This document shows, piece by piece, positions 1-7,565 of a stretch of 64,000 nucleotides of DNA (positions are counted from its first letter, which is position 1; the number at the start of each line of letters is the position of its first letter). The DNA is from Nonomuraea ceibae. GTDB lineage: Bacteria > Actinomycetota > Actinomycetes > Streptosporangiales > Streptosporangiaceae. The translations under genes were made by a program, and so were the position numbers. Location: positions 1-64,000 of the forward strand of contig NZ_JAHKRO010000043.1 of the NCBI RefSeq assembly GCF_019396325.1. Reading direction: 5' to 3'. The notes below the pieces were generated by a model. That model was not told the origin of the DNA, did not search any database, and saw only the letters and a list, made by a program, of their open reading frames with translations.

Positions 1-265
1 CCGCGTCGGCGGCATGCACGAACACCGGTACGCCGTGTTCGCTGCGCAGGCGCTCGGCGAACCCGATGTGGTCGGAGTCGCCGTGGGTCAGCACCAGCCC
101 GCGGATGTCGTCGACGGACTTGCCGAGGGAACGGAGTTCGGCGTGCAGATCCCGCCAGTGGCCGGGCAGTCCGGCGTCGATGAGCGTGATGCCCTCGGGG
201 GTGTCGACGAGGTAGCACGCGACGAGATCGTTGCCAAGGCGGTGCAGATGGGCTGCGAGTTTCAT
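1..265 (-). CDS. MBL-fold metallo-hydrolase, N-terminal part (cut by window edge)
   Basis: About 88 codons read leftward from ATG 265 to the window edge with no stop, so this is a partial gene. The start of a metallo-beta-lactamase fold is clear: a strand ending in LIDAGLPGHW, then LTHGDSDHIG with the H-x-D-x-D-H metal ligands at residues 61-66. The family hydrolyses thioesters, lactones, phosphoesters and similar bonds; the substrate cannot be told. AGAAAGAGG lies just upstream of the ATG. The gene follows the isochorismatase-like gene by 34 nt on the same strand, so the two probably form one operon. The C-terminal metal ligands are outside the window. Confidence 0.85.
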   Translation of the reverse strand, partial: MKLAAHLHRLGNDLVACYLVDTPEGITLIDAGLPGHWRDLHAELRSLGKSVDDIRGLVLTHGDSDHIGFAERLRSEHGVPVFVHAADA

Positions 266-299
266 AGGACCTCTTTCTGAAGGCGTGGTCGGGGAGCGG

Positions 300-869
300 C
301 TAGGACTGTGGTCGCCGGCCGATCAGGTCGTGCAGTGCGGTGATGACGGTGCGGCCGGTGGGGTCGGTGAAGTCGCGCACCATGCTCGTGACGAAGCTCG
401 CCACCGACGTCACCGTGCCGCCCGCGGCCTCGATCTGGCGAAATGCGGCGTTCTCCGTACGCTCCGACATGCCGCCGCACGCGTCGACCGGGACGATCAC
501 GTCATAGCCGTCGGCCAGGGCGTCGAGCGCGGTGTGAAGGACCACGATCTCCGAGGTCACGCCGCAGATGACCAACGTCTTGCGGCCCTCGGCGGCGATG
601 GCCGCGCGCCATGCCCGGTCGTCCCAGCAGCACGGCCCGCCGCGCACGAATGGGGGCGTTTCGGGAAGTTCGACGATGACGCCGGGCCCGTCGGGCCTGG
701 GCGCGACCGACACGGTGAACGGGATGTCCAGCGCCTGCGCGACCTTGGCGAGCACCCCGGCCGAGCGCCTGATGGTCTCTGGGCTGTTGGTGCCGCTCAG
801 GGTCACGATGCCGTCCTGCAGATCGGCGAAGACGATCTGCACAGTGCGATGGTCGAGCATTGTTCTCAT
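300..869 (-). CDS. Isochorismatase-family cysteine hydrolase (YcaC-like)
   Basis: A 189-aa alpha/beta hydrolase of the cysteine-hydrolase superfamily, which includes isochorismatases, nicotinamidases and YcaC-like proteins. The catalytic Asp lies in VFADLQDG (D16) and the nucleophilic Cys in LVICGVTSE (C102); the following HTALDALADGYDVIVPVDACGG is typical of the YcaC branch. The usual catalytic Lys is not obvious, since FVRGG stands near its expected place. The frame stays open upstream to 932 but would overlap the divergent MarR gene, so ATG 869 (or 860) is preferred. It is probably co-transcribed with the MBL hydrolase and controlled by the divergent regulator. Substrate unknown. Confidence 0.82.
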   Translation of the reverse strand: MRTMLDHRTVQIVFADLQDGIVTLSGTNSPETIRRSAGVLAKVAQALDIPFTVSVAPRPDGPGVIVELPETPPFVRGGPCCWDDRAWRAAIAAEGRKTLVICGVTSEIVVLHTALDALADGYDVIVPVDACGGMSERTENAAFRQIEAAGGTVTSVASFVTSMVRDFTDPTGRTVITALHDLIGRRPQS

Positions 870-870
870 C

Positions 871-899
871 TCAAATCGTTCATAGTTTGAATGGTTTGA
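871..899. promoter_or_regulatory. Putative MarR operator between divergent genes
   Basis: The 40 nt between the isochorismatase-like and MarR genes is locally AT-rich. It holds TTCATAGTTTGAA (879-891), a TTCA-N5-TGAA inverted repeat, flanked by TCAAA (871-875) and two copies of TTTGA (886-890 and 895-899). A site placed like this between a MarR gene and its divergent enzyme is the usual autoregulatory arrangement. Binding is inferred. Confidence 0.5.
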
Positions 900-909
900 T
901 GACGGTAGC

Positions 910-1362
910 ATGCTGTTGGTGAACGATGTCAAGTTGACCGAGACGCTCAGCTTCCGGCTAGGCGCCGTGGGCGCCCTGGTCGCCGATCAGTACGCGGAGG
1001 CTCTGGCCGTCCACGGCCTGAAGCCCAAGCACGTCGGCCTGCTGGGAGTCCTCGACCTGGGACTGGCCGCCTCGCAGCTCGAGATCGCCAAGCTGATGCG
1101 GGTGGCGCCCAGCCTCGTCGTGGCCCTTGCCGACCACCTCGAGTCCATGGGAGCCGTCGAGCGCCTCCGCGACCCCGCCGACCGCCGCCGCCAGATCCTG
1201 AGCCTCACCGGCCAGGGACGCGATCTCCTCGCGGAATGCACGGCCATGGCGCTCGCCCTCGACGCGAAGCTCGTCGCCGACCTCACCTCGTCCCAGCAGG
1301 GCGCACTGAGCGCGGCCCTCGGTCACCTGGCGGCCTCCCACGGCCTGCCCGTACGCGAATGA
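910..1362 (+). CDS. MarR family transcriptional regulator
   Basis: A 150-aa winged-helix regulator. The segment from about residue 45 to 105 is the MarR wHTH: a helix ending in QLEIAKLMRVAPSLVVALADHL (recognition helix region), then ESMGAVERLRDPADRRRQILSLT, where the D-x-R-x-R wing is diagnostic. Length is normal for the family. ATG 910 is used; GTG 919 is an alternative start three codons later. It is divergent from the isochorismatase-like gene with inverted repeats between them, so it probably represses that operon and itself in response to a small ligand. The ligand is unknown. Confidence 0.9.
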   Translation: MLLVNDVKLTETLSFRLGAVGALVADQYAEALAVHGLKPKHVGLLGVLDLGLAASQLEIAKLMRVAPSLVVALADHLESMGAVERLRDPADRRRQILSLTGQGRDLLAECTAMALALDAKLVADLTSSQQGALSAALGHLAASHGLPVRE

Positions 1363-1679
1363 TCAGACGCTGCGGCGCGAAGGGCCTCGTCGTCCTCGAC
1401 GGAGCGCCAGTGCCGCCGTTTCGACGGGGCGCCAGTTCCGGTAGGTGAACGGGCGCCGGTCGGGATCGAGGAGTGCGGGGACGACGCCCCCGGGGGTCGC
1501 CGCGAGTTGCCGGACGATCCCCGGGGTTAAACGCGTACAGCTTTCTGTGGTCCCTCGTCCGGCCCTGACCAGGGAGCGCGACAAGTCGAGGTCTCCGATC
1601 TCGGAGAACCGCCCTGGCCGCGATCACGGTGCATGAACTGGTGGCTGCTCTCACCGCCGGGCAGGTCCCGATCCCCCTT
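1363..1679. other. Intergenic stretch, no gene recognised
   Basis: About 320 nt between the MarR gene and the convergent GNAT gene. A minus-strand open frame (1363-1584, 73 codons) is present but resembles nothing I recognise and shows no convincing ribosome site. It may be decayed coding sequence. Confidence 0.4.
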
Positions 1680-2231
1680 TCACTCAGCGCGGTGATGCCG
1701 CCAGGTGTGGAGGGGATGTCGGCTACCTGCCCGCGTGACGGGGGTGGCGGCGGTGAGCGCGAAACCGGCGCTGTGGGCTACGGCGACGCTGCCCCGGTTC
1801 TCCTGGGCGATGCGCAGGAGGACGTGATCCATCCCCAGGACGTCGTACGCGTAGCCGGTGATCAGCTGCACTGCGCGGGTGGCCAGGCGTCGTCGGCGGT
1901 GGCGCGGGCCGACGGCGTAGGCGAGTTCGGCCTCGCCGGGGCTCCCGGTCCGGAAGAGCAGGATCTCGCCCATCGGTGCGTCACCGTCGGCGGTGATGGC
2001 CAGTTGGACGTACAGGCCGTCGGAGCGGCGCTGCCGGGCCTGGGCCAGGTACGCGCGGGCGGCTTCTTGGTCGAAGGGGAAGCGCAGCGGGGTCCAGAGG
2101 TCGACCTGAGGGTCGTTGAACAGCTCGACCATCACGGGCAGGTCGTCATCGGTCCACTCCCGCAGGACGAGTCCGAGACCGGTGAGGCGGATGTCGGCGG
2201 GCAGGGCGGCTGGGATGTCGTCGGCGCTCAT
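1680..2231 (-). CDS. GNAT family N-acetyltransferase
   Basis: 183 aa. It opens with TGLGLVLREWTDDDLPVMVELF, the first strand-helix unit typical of RimJ/RimL-type GNATs, and carries ELAYAVGPRHRRRRLATRAV, where the beta4-alpha3 acetyl-CoA loop is a variant R-R-R-x-A. The C-terminal VLLRIAQENRGSVAVAHSAGF matches the final N-x-x-S-x-x-V-x-x-x-x-G-F core. Substrate is unknown. The ATG (2231) overlaps the TGA of an upstream methyltransferase remnant in an ATGA arrangement, so translation was once coupled. The long upstream extension of the frame to 2492 is antisense-like sequence over that remnant and is left out. Confidence 0.85.
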   Translation of the reverse strand: MSADDIPAALPADIRLTGLGLVLREWTDDDLPVMVELFNDPQVDLWTPLRFPFDQEAARAYLAQARQRRSDGLYVQLAITADGDAPMGEILLFRTGSPGEAELAYAVGPRHRRRRLATRAVQLITGYAYDVLGMDHVLLRIAQENRGSVAVAHSAGFALTAATPVTRAGSRHPLHTWRHHRAE

Positions 2232-2544
2232 GACGGCATCCTGGTCGGGTTGTCGGCGAGAAGACAGGCCGCGGGCGGGTCGATGTCGAGGACCTCGACC
2301 CGGGGGTGGGCGAAGCCGGCCTCTGTGAGCAGGTCCTGGAGCTGGAGTTGACGGCGAGGATGGCGTCGAGCGGATGGTCGAAGCCCGGCAGCTGGTCCAC
2401 GGACGCTTGCGTGAGGTGGACGCGGTGAGCCCGGACGGCGGCGGCGTTGCGCCGGCGGGCCTGGCCGACCATGACCTGTGAGTGGTCGACACCGTAGACG
2501 TGGCCCCGGGTCGCCAGGCGGGCGAGCTCGGCGATGGCGAGGCC
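2228..2544 (-). pseudogene. Decayed SAM-dependent methyltransferase
   Basis: Two pieces of a class I methyltransferase survive. The first (about 2344-2544) reads AIAELARLATRGHVYGVDHS followed by an S-x-x-M-V-x-Q-A-R-R-R-N-A segment and DAILAVNS, which are the SAM-binding and motif-IV regions. The second, in another frame down to the TGA at 2228-2230, reads LTEAGFAHPRVEVLDIDPP, which is the normal C-terminal end. The central part between them and the N-terminal glycine loop are missing, so the gene is dead. Its stop overlaps the start of the GNAT gene. Confidence 0.75.
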
Positions 2545-2851
2545 TACTGCATGGCGTACGCGCTCACCCGGATGCCCAAGCGTCTGCGCGGCGCGCTGAT
2601 GGTCGTTAACGCCGGATCCGTTCCGCATCTCTCTGGCCCCCGACACGCTGCGCGCATGCTGTCCTGGAGATGCTGCTGGAGGTGCCCGAAGGCCGGCGCT
2701 CCTCGGATCTGGAACGCCGGCGCAGGAGCCGGCGGCGCCTCGGGCAGGAATGCGCTGGGGCTCGCCGCAGAAATCCTCGGAGTGGGGCTGGAGGTGCCGC
2801 ACCGGCGGATGGTCGATTCGGCGGCCGTGACCTCAAGGCGGGCCGCATTGA
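2545..2851. other. Intergenic stretch, no gene recognised
   Basis: About 300 nt between the methyltransferase remnant and the end of the TetR gene. Frames are open on both strands, as is usual at this GC content, but none has a recognisable motif or start. Confidence 0.4.
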
Positions 2852-3478
2852 TCAGTGGGCAGAACCGCCGATGCCCGGTCGCATGGCTTTGAGGAAGGCG
2901 TCGACGAGGGCGTCGGCGTACTGCGGGGTGAGCGGGCCGGAGCGGAGCAGCCAGCGCTGGTAGACAGGGCCGTACAGCAGCTCCAGAGCCAGGTCGAGGT
3001 CGGCGTCGGGGGCGAGTTGGCCGGCTCGCTGGGCGCTGCGCAGCCGGGCCTTCTTGGCCTCGTCGACCGGCCCGGCCAGTTTCTCGCGGTATTGGGCGGC
3101 GAGTGCCGGATCGTTGATGATCTCGGTGTTGAGTGCGCGGATCGGCCCCTCGAACGCGGGATCGGCGAACTCGGCCACCGTCGCCCGCATGACCACCCTG
3201 AGGTCGGCCTTCAGGTCGCCGGTGTCGGGCAGCGCCATGTCCTGCTCCGGCCCGCTCTCGCTGAGCGCCAGGAAGGCGTCCAGGACCACCGCGCCCTTGG
3301 AGGGCCACCAGCGGTAGATCGTCTGCTTGCCTACGCCGGCCCGGGTCGCGATGGCCTCGATGGTCAGCTTGGCATATCCCACCTCGGAGACCAGCTCGCG
3401 GGCGGCGGTCAGGATGGCCTGCCGGGAGCGCTGGCTGCGGCGCGCGGGGTTGGGCTGCTTGGCCATGTGCCGGATCAT
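2852..3478 (-). CDS. TetR/AcrR family transcriptional regulator
   Basis: 208 aa. The N-terminal TetR HTH is textbook: SRQAILTAARELVSEVGYAK, then LTIEAIATRAGVGKQTIYRW with WPSKGAVVLDA. The C-terminal half is the divergent all-helical ligand domain. ATG 3478 is preferred because AAGGG lies five nucleotides upstream; ATG 3466 is the alternative. It is divergent from the SDR-Erm operon, and two copies of a palindrome lie in the shared 100-nt intergenic region, so it very likely represses both directions. The ligand is unknown. Confidence 0.93.
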   Translation of the reverse strand: MIRHMAKQPNPARRSQRSRQAILTAARELVSEVGYAKLTIEAIATRAGVGKQTIYRWWPSKGAVVLDAFLALSESGPEQDMALPDTGDLKADLRVVMRATVAEFADPAFEGPIRALNTEIINDPALAAQYREKLAGPVDEAKKARLRSAQRAGQLAPDADLDLALELLYGPVYQRWLLRSGPLTPQYADALVDAFLKAMRPGIGGSAH

Positions 3479-3487
3479 AACACCCTT

Positions 3488-3541
3488 GCGAGGCGAGACG
3501 TACCGTCTTGACACTATGGCGAGGCGAGACGTACCGTCTTG
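3488..3541 (+). promoter_or_regulatory. Twin TetR-type operators over a promoter
   Basis: An identical 23-nt sequence occurs twice (3488-3510 and 3519-3541), 31 nt apart or about three helical turns. Each copy contains AGACG-TAC-CGTCT (3496-3508 and 3527-3539), an inverted repeat of TetR-operator size. A promoter for the SDR-Erm operon fits between them: TTGACA at 3508-3513 and TACCGT at 3532-3537 with an 18-nt spacer. The first operator touches the -35 box and the second covers the -10 box. Start codon at 3582. Confidence 0.72.
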
Positions 3542-3581
3542 CTTCGTTGGAGCTGGACCCGAACACGAGGAGGTGGAGCCC

Positions 3582-4397
3582 ATGACCCGGGTGTGGTTCA
3601 TCACGGGCGCGTCACGAGGACTGGGCCGGGCGTTCACGGAGGCGGCGCTGCAAGCGGGCGACCGGGTGGTCGGGGCCGCGCGCAACGTCGAGCCGCTCGC
3701 CGATCTGGCCCGGCGCCATCCCGGCGACCTGGTACCGCTGCCGCTCGACGTCACCGACCGCGCGGCCGTGTTCGCGGGCGTGGATCGGGCGGCAGCGGCC
3801 TTCGGCAAGCTCGACATCGTGGTCAACAACGCCGGCGTCATGCTCCTGGGCATGCTGGAGGAGGCGACGGAAGAGCAGATCAGATCCCACTTCGACGTCA
3901 ACCTGTTCGGCGCGATCTGGGTCACCCAGGCCGTGCTCCCCCACCTGCGCTCCCAGGGCTCCGGCCGCATTCTGCAGGTCACCACGATGGGCACCGGCGG
4001 CGGCTTCCCCATGGTCGGCCTGTACGCGGCCGGCAAGTCGGCGCTCGACTCGGTCTCCGAGGCCGTGGCGGGAGAGGTCGAGCAGTTCGGCATCAAGCTG
4101 ACCATCGTGCAGATGGGCGGCTACGACACCGGCCTGTTCACCACGGGCACCACGATGACCGCATCCGCCCCGCACTATCAGGAGCTGCGCGACAAGCTGA
4201 TCGAGATGTGGGGCGATGAGGCCGGTCCCGCCCCGGAGACCGCCGCTCCGGTGATCATGGAGCTGGTGGACCTGCCGGAGCCGCCGCGGCGTCTCATCGT
4301 CGGCGCCGCGTCCTACGACATGGTCCAGCAGGACCTCCAGGACCGGGTCGCGGAGTACCGTGCCTGGGAGCACCTCAGCCGCAGAGCGCCGGGATGA
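3582..4397 (+). CDS. SDR family oxidoreductase
   Basis: A 271-aa classical short-chain dehydrogenase/reductase. The NAD(P)-binding loop is GASRGLG near the N-terminus, followed by the DIVVNNAGVM segment and the catalytic YAAGK. The C-terminal region is compatible with the subgroup annotated as SDR oxidoreductases of about 270-280 aa. GAGGAGG lies just upstream of ATG 3582; the much longer upstream open frame runs back through the regulator and is not real. It is the first gene of an operon: its TGA overlaps the ATG of the Erm gene (ATGA), and twin operators precede it. Substrate is unknown. Confidence 0.9.
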   Translation: MTRVWFITGASRGLGRAFTEAALQAGDRVVGAARNVEPLADLARRHPGDLVPLPLDVTDRAAVFAGVDRAAAAFGKLDIVVNNAGVMLLGMLEEATEEQIRSHFDVNLFGAIWVTQAVLPHLRSQGSGRILQVTTMGTGGGFPMVGLYAAGKSALDSVSEAVAGEVEQFGIKLTIVQMGGYDTGLFTTGTTMTASAPHYQELRDKLIEMWGDEAGPAPETAAPVIMELVDLPEPPRRLIVGAASYDMVQQDLQDRVAEYRAWEHLSRRAPG

Positions 4398-5287
4398 CCC
4401 GCGCAGGACGAACAGAGCACGCCTGCCGGGGCGCGCCCGACGGAACACCCCGGCAGGGCGGAACGGTGACGCGTGATCCCGCCTTCGGTGACCGGCCATC
4501 CACCCGGACCACGAGCCGGGCCGGCGGCGTCCGCACCAACGCGGACCGGGCGCGGCGCGCGCTCTCACAGAACTTCCTGGTCGACCGCCAGGCCATCGAT
4601 CTCGTGATCAGGGCAGCAGACCCGGCGGGGCTGGTGCTGGAGCCGGGGGCGGGCGCTGGAGCGCTGACCCTGGCGCTGGCCGGTGCGGGCGCGCGAGTGA
4701 TCGGCTACGAGATCGATCCGCGCCTGGCCCGGCGGCTGGCCGCACGCACACGCGACGATCCCCGGGTCGAGGTGGTGCACGGCGACTTCACCACCGCGCC
4801 GGTGCCGGGACGGCCGTTCGCGGTCGTGGGGAACATACCGTACTCGGCGACGTCGAAGATCGTGAACTGGTGCTTGGGGGCGCCGTCCCTGACCTCGGCC
4901 ACGCTGCTCACCCAGCGCGAGTACGCCCGCAAACGCGCGGGCGGCTTCGGCCGCTGGAGCCGCGTGACCGTGCGGTCGTGGCCATGGTTTCACTGGCGGC
5001 TCGGCCCCACGGTGAACCGGAGGTCCTTCCGGCCGGTACCGTCGGTCGACTCGGCGATCCTGCGGATCGAGCGTAGGCCCGAACCTTTGGTACGCGGCCG
5101 CCGCACCTACCAGGAACTGGTCGAGCTGGGCTTCAGCGGGCTCGGCGGCTCGGTGCGCGCCTCGCTGAGGACGCGTCACCGAGGAGTGGACGCCGCCCTG
5201 GCGGCGGCCGGCGTGCGTCGTGACGCCGTCGTCGGACACGTTCACCCAGACCAGTGGATCGCGCTGTGGCAGCGCCTGCACTGGTGA
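4394..5287 (+). CDS. erm: Erm-family 23S rRNA adenine-N6 methyltransferase
   Basis: 297 aa. Erm enzymes methylate one adenine in domain V of 23S rRNA (A2058 in E. coli numbering) and give macrolide-lincosamide-streptogramin B resistance. All signature pieces are present: ALSQNFLVDR, LEPGAGAGALTLALA (SAM loop), the catalytic NIPYSATSKIVNWCL, LLTQREYARKRAG, and RRSFRPVPSVDSAI. The length and Arg-rich N-terminus resemble actinomycete Erm proteins. ATG 4394 is coupled to the SDR stop; GTG 4466 is an alternative start that would remove 24 residues. No leader-peptide attenuator is visible in front of it, so control is probably by the TetR repressor. Confidence 0.9.
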   Translation: MTRAGRTEHACRGAPDGTPRQGGTVTRDPAFGDRPSTRTTSRAGGVRTNADRARRALSQNFLVDRQAIDLVIRAADPAGLVLEPGAGAGALTLALAGAGARVIGYEIDPRLARRLAARTRDDPRVEVVHGDFTTAPVPGRPFAVVGNIPYSATSKIVNWCLGAPSLTSATLLTQREYARKRAGGFGRWSRVTVRSWPWFHWRLGPTVNRRSFRPVPSVDSAILRIERRPEPLVRGRRTYQELVELGFSGLGGSVRASLRTRHRGVDAALAAAGVRRDAVVGHVHPDQWIALWQRLHW

Positions 5288-5789
5288 CCCGCCCTGCGCT
5301 GTGGCAGCAGACCGGCAAACACTGTCACCTGTCGTCGACATATCCGCCGATGCCGGTGCGTGCCCGAGAGGTCTTCCGCCGGGCGAGTCTCCGCCTGAAC
5401 ATGATCGCGGCCACGGCAGCGCGATGAGAGCCTGATCCACAACGTCAATCCGAAACCCTGTGGGGGCACAACCGGTCGATTACGCCCCCACGACCAGGTC
5501 CAATCGCAGACACCCACCAGCCACACTCTGCCGCCCCTGGGCAGGGGGACACGATGACCCTGCTTAAACAGGCCGACTGGAATGGCCCCGGAGATCGCCT
5601 ACATCACGGCCGAGTTCCCCCGGTACGAGGCGCGCGTCGCGAGGAGGTCGGCGAGATCCCGACGCCCGCCATATGAACGGAAAGCCACGGCAAGCCGCAC
5701 AACGCCGCTCCGCTAACGGGACTTTTCGTTCGGATGCTCGTCATGCCCCGACGCCGGCATCGACGTCGCCTTCGGCGCCTTGTCAGTGG
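5288..5789. other. Intergenic stretch, no gene recognised
   Basis: About 500 nt between erm and the convergent SDR gene. A 44-codon plus-strand frame at 5583 has no recognisable family or ribosome site. I see no hairpin strong enough to call a terminator. Confidence 0.4.
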
Positions 5790-6524
5790 TCAGACCTGGC
5801 CGGTCCCGCCGTCGACGGGCAGGTCGATGCCGGTGACGAAGCTCGAGTCCGCGGAGGCCAGGAAGAGCGCCGCGGTGGCGATCTCATGCTCGTCACCGAG
5901 GCGGCCGACAGGCACCCGTGAGGCGATCTGCTCCTTGAACCCCGGCGGGAGGTCCGCGAACGCGGCGGTGTCGATCGCGGCGGGGCTGAGGACGTTGACC
6001 CGGATTCCGCGCTGCTTCAAGTCGGTGGTCCAGGTCCGGGCGAACGACCGCAGCGCCGCCTTGCTCGCCGCGTAGACGGTCGTTCCCGGATCGCCCTTGT
6101 CCGCGGCGCCCGACCCGATGAGCACGATCGAGGCGCCGTCGGACAGCAATGGCAGCAGTTTCTGCACGGTGAAGAACGTCCCCCGCACGTTCACCCCGAA
6201 CACGGCGTCGAACGACTGCTCGGTCACGTCGCCGATGTGCTCGTTCCACGTCCAGACGCCGGCGCTGGCGATGAGCACGTCCACCCGGCCCGCTTCGACC
6301 GCCACGACCTCGGCCAGGCGGGTCACGTCGGAGATCTGGCCGACGTCGCCGAGCACGCCGGTCACGCCGTGGCCGATGGCGGCCACCGCCGCGTCCAGCC
6401 GGTCCTGGCGGCGGCCGGTGATGAACACGTGGGCGCCTTCCTGGACGAACAGCTTCGCCGTCGCCAGTGCCAGCCCAGAGGTTGCGCCGGTGATCACCGC
6501 GACCTTCCCGCCGAGCTTCGCCAT
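5790..6524 (-). CDS. SDR family oxidoreductase
   Basis: A 244-aa classical SDR. It has GATSGLALATAKLF (cofactor loop), DVLIASAGVW in the NNAG position, catalytic Ser in VLIGSGAA, YAASKAAL with the Tyr and Lys, and a C-terminal FVTGIDLPVDGGTG, which is the usual end of fabG-like SDRs. ATG 6524 is chosen because GGGGAGAG precedes it; the frame extends to 6563 but that would reach into the operator. It is divergent from a TetR regulator with two inverted repeats between them, so it is probably repressed by that protein. Substrate is unknown. Confidence 0.9.
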   Translation of the reverse strand: MAKLGGKVAVITGATSGLALATAKLFVQEGAHVFITGRRQDRLDAAVAAIGHGVTGVLGDVGQISDVTRLAEVVAVEAGRVDVLIASAGVWTWNEHIGDVTEQSFDAVFGVNVRGTFFTVQKLLPLLSDGASIVLIGSGAADKGDPGTTVYAASKAALRSFARTWTTDLKQRGIRVNVLSPAAIDTAAFADLPPGFKEQIASRVPVGRLGDEHEIATAALFLASADSSFVTGIDLPVDGGTGQV

Positions 6525-6544
6525 GTCGCTCTCCCCTGTCTTGA

Positions 6545-6599
6545 AAAATGAGCATGCTCTCATTTTGGGTGCTGCTCACTGTAGCGAAAGTGAGAGCAC
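6545..6599. promoter_or_regulatory. Two inverted repeats in the SDR/TetR divergent promoter
   Basis: A perfect 8-bp inverted repeat, AAAATGAG-CATGCT-CTCATTTT (6545-6566), is followed by a second, GTGCT-g-CTCACT paired with AGTGAGAGCAC (6569-6599). Both share the CTCA/TGAG core. The position between the SDR and TetR starts suggests a repressor site that controls both genes. Which of the two is the main site cannot be told. Confidence 0.65.
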
Positions 6600-6640
6600 C
6601 CTCAAAGTTGAGACGTATCGCACTTTGCTACGGTGACTTC

Positions 6641-7297
6641 ATGTCTGCCGCAGGGAACCCACTGCCCGCTCGCCGGGATGCCCGCCGCAACCGTGAGCGG
6701 CTGCTCGAGTGCGCCCGAAGCGCGTTCGCCGGGCAGGGCGCACAGGCCGCCCTCGACGGCATCGCACGCGAGGCGGGCCTGGTGGTCGGCACCCTCTACC
6801 GGCACTTCCCGACGCGCCTGGACCTGCTGTGCGCGGTGCTCGAGCCGAAACTGCGCCACGTGATCGAGGAGGTGGAGGCCGCGCTCGGCCTGGAGGATCC
6901 GTGGCAGGCCTTCCGCGGCCTGCTCGAAGTCCTGTGTACGGCCCAGGCCGGGGACCGGGCGTTCGCCGACTTCCTGGCACGGCGCTTTCCCGGCGACGAC
7001 CGCACCGAGACGGCGCACAGCGAGATCTGCGCGCTCGCGCAACGGGTGCTGGCGCGGGCGCAGGCGGCCGGCGTCGTCCGCCCGGACGTCACCGGCGCGG
7101 ACCTCTTCCTGCTGTTGTGGGCGAGCAGCACGGTAGCCGAGGCCACCCGGCACGCCGCCCCGTCCCTGTGGCGGCGCCACGTTCACCTGGCGCTGGACGG
7201 GTTCCGGGCGCCGGACCGGCTCGACCTGGGAGAACCCGCGTGGGACGCGGACCGGCTCTGCCGCGCGATCGCCACCGGGCCATCGTGGCAGCCATGA
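6641..7297 (+). CDS. TetR/AcrR family transcriptional regulator
   Basis: 218 aa. The N-terminal HTH reads RRNRERLLECARSAFAGQGA, then LDGIAREAGLVVGTLYRHFP with TRLDLLCAV, a clear TetR DNA-binding domain. The C-terminal segment after residue about 80 is the TetR_C type often found with SDR genes. ATG 6641 is chosen because it starts just before the HTH and leaves the operators upstream. It is divergent from the SDR gene at 5790-6524 and probably autoregulates through the repeats at 6545-6599. Confidence 0.92.
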   Translation: MSAAGNPLPARRDARRNRERLLECARSAFAGQGAQAALDGIAREAGLVVGTLYRHFPTRLDLLCAVLEPKLRHVIEEVEAALGLEDPWQAFRGLLEVLCTAQAGDRAFADFLARRFPGDDRTETAHSEICALAQRVLARAQAAGVVRPDVTGADLFLLLWASSTVAEATRHAAPSLWRRHVHLALDGFRAPDRLDLGEPAWDADRLCRAIATGPSWQP

Positions 7298-7350
7298 CGA
7301 CGCTTGTGATCGCAGTTCCGCTGGTCTTCTTTCTGGCCGTGCTCGGGTAG
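7294..7350 (+). CDS. Possible 18-aa hydrophobic peptide overlapping the TetR stop
   Basis: ATG 7294 overlaps the TetR stop (ATGA) and opens an 18-codon frame, MTTLVIAVPLVFFLAVLG, that is almost wholly hydrophobic and would span a membrane once. It could be a translated micropeptide, the surviving first helix of a lost membrane protein, or chance. Nothing else is recognised in the 215 nt up to the next gene. Confidence 0.25.
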   Translation: MTTLVIAVPLVFFLAVLG

Positions 7351-7565
7351 TGCGCGCGAACGCCTGCGTGAGACGGACAAGACCGACAGCGTCGTCATGC
7401 GGCCCGTGAAACTCCTACACGGCGGTGGTCCACCGGCGCTGCCCCATCGATTCACCGCTGAACCTATACGGTGGGCGACTCAAACTGATCACGGTCGACC
7501 GCCGGCCGTAGGTACGCCTACCGCCCGAATGGGACACCAGGATCAGCTCACACGGTGGCTTCGAT

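Noticed and set aside
3488..3541. The 23-nt direct repeat considered as an insertion-site duplication or attachment site
   Set aside because: It contains an operator palindrome, lies in a divergent TetR promoter and the DNA between the copies is only 8 nt, so regulation explains it better.
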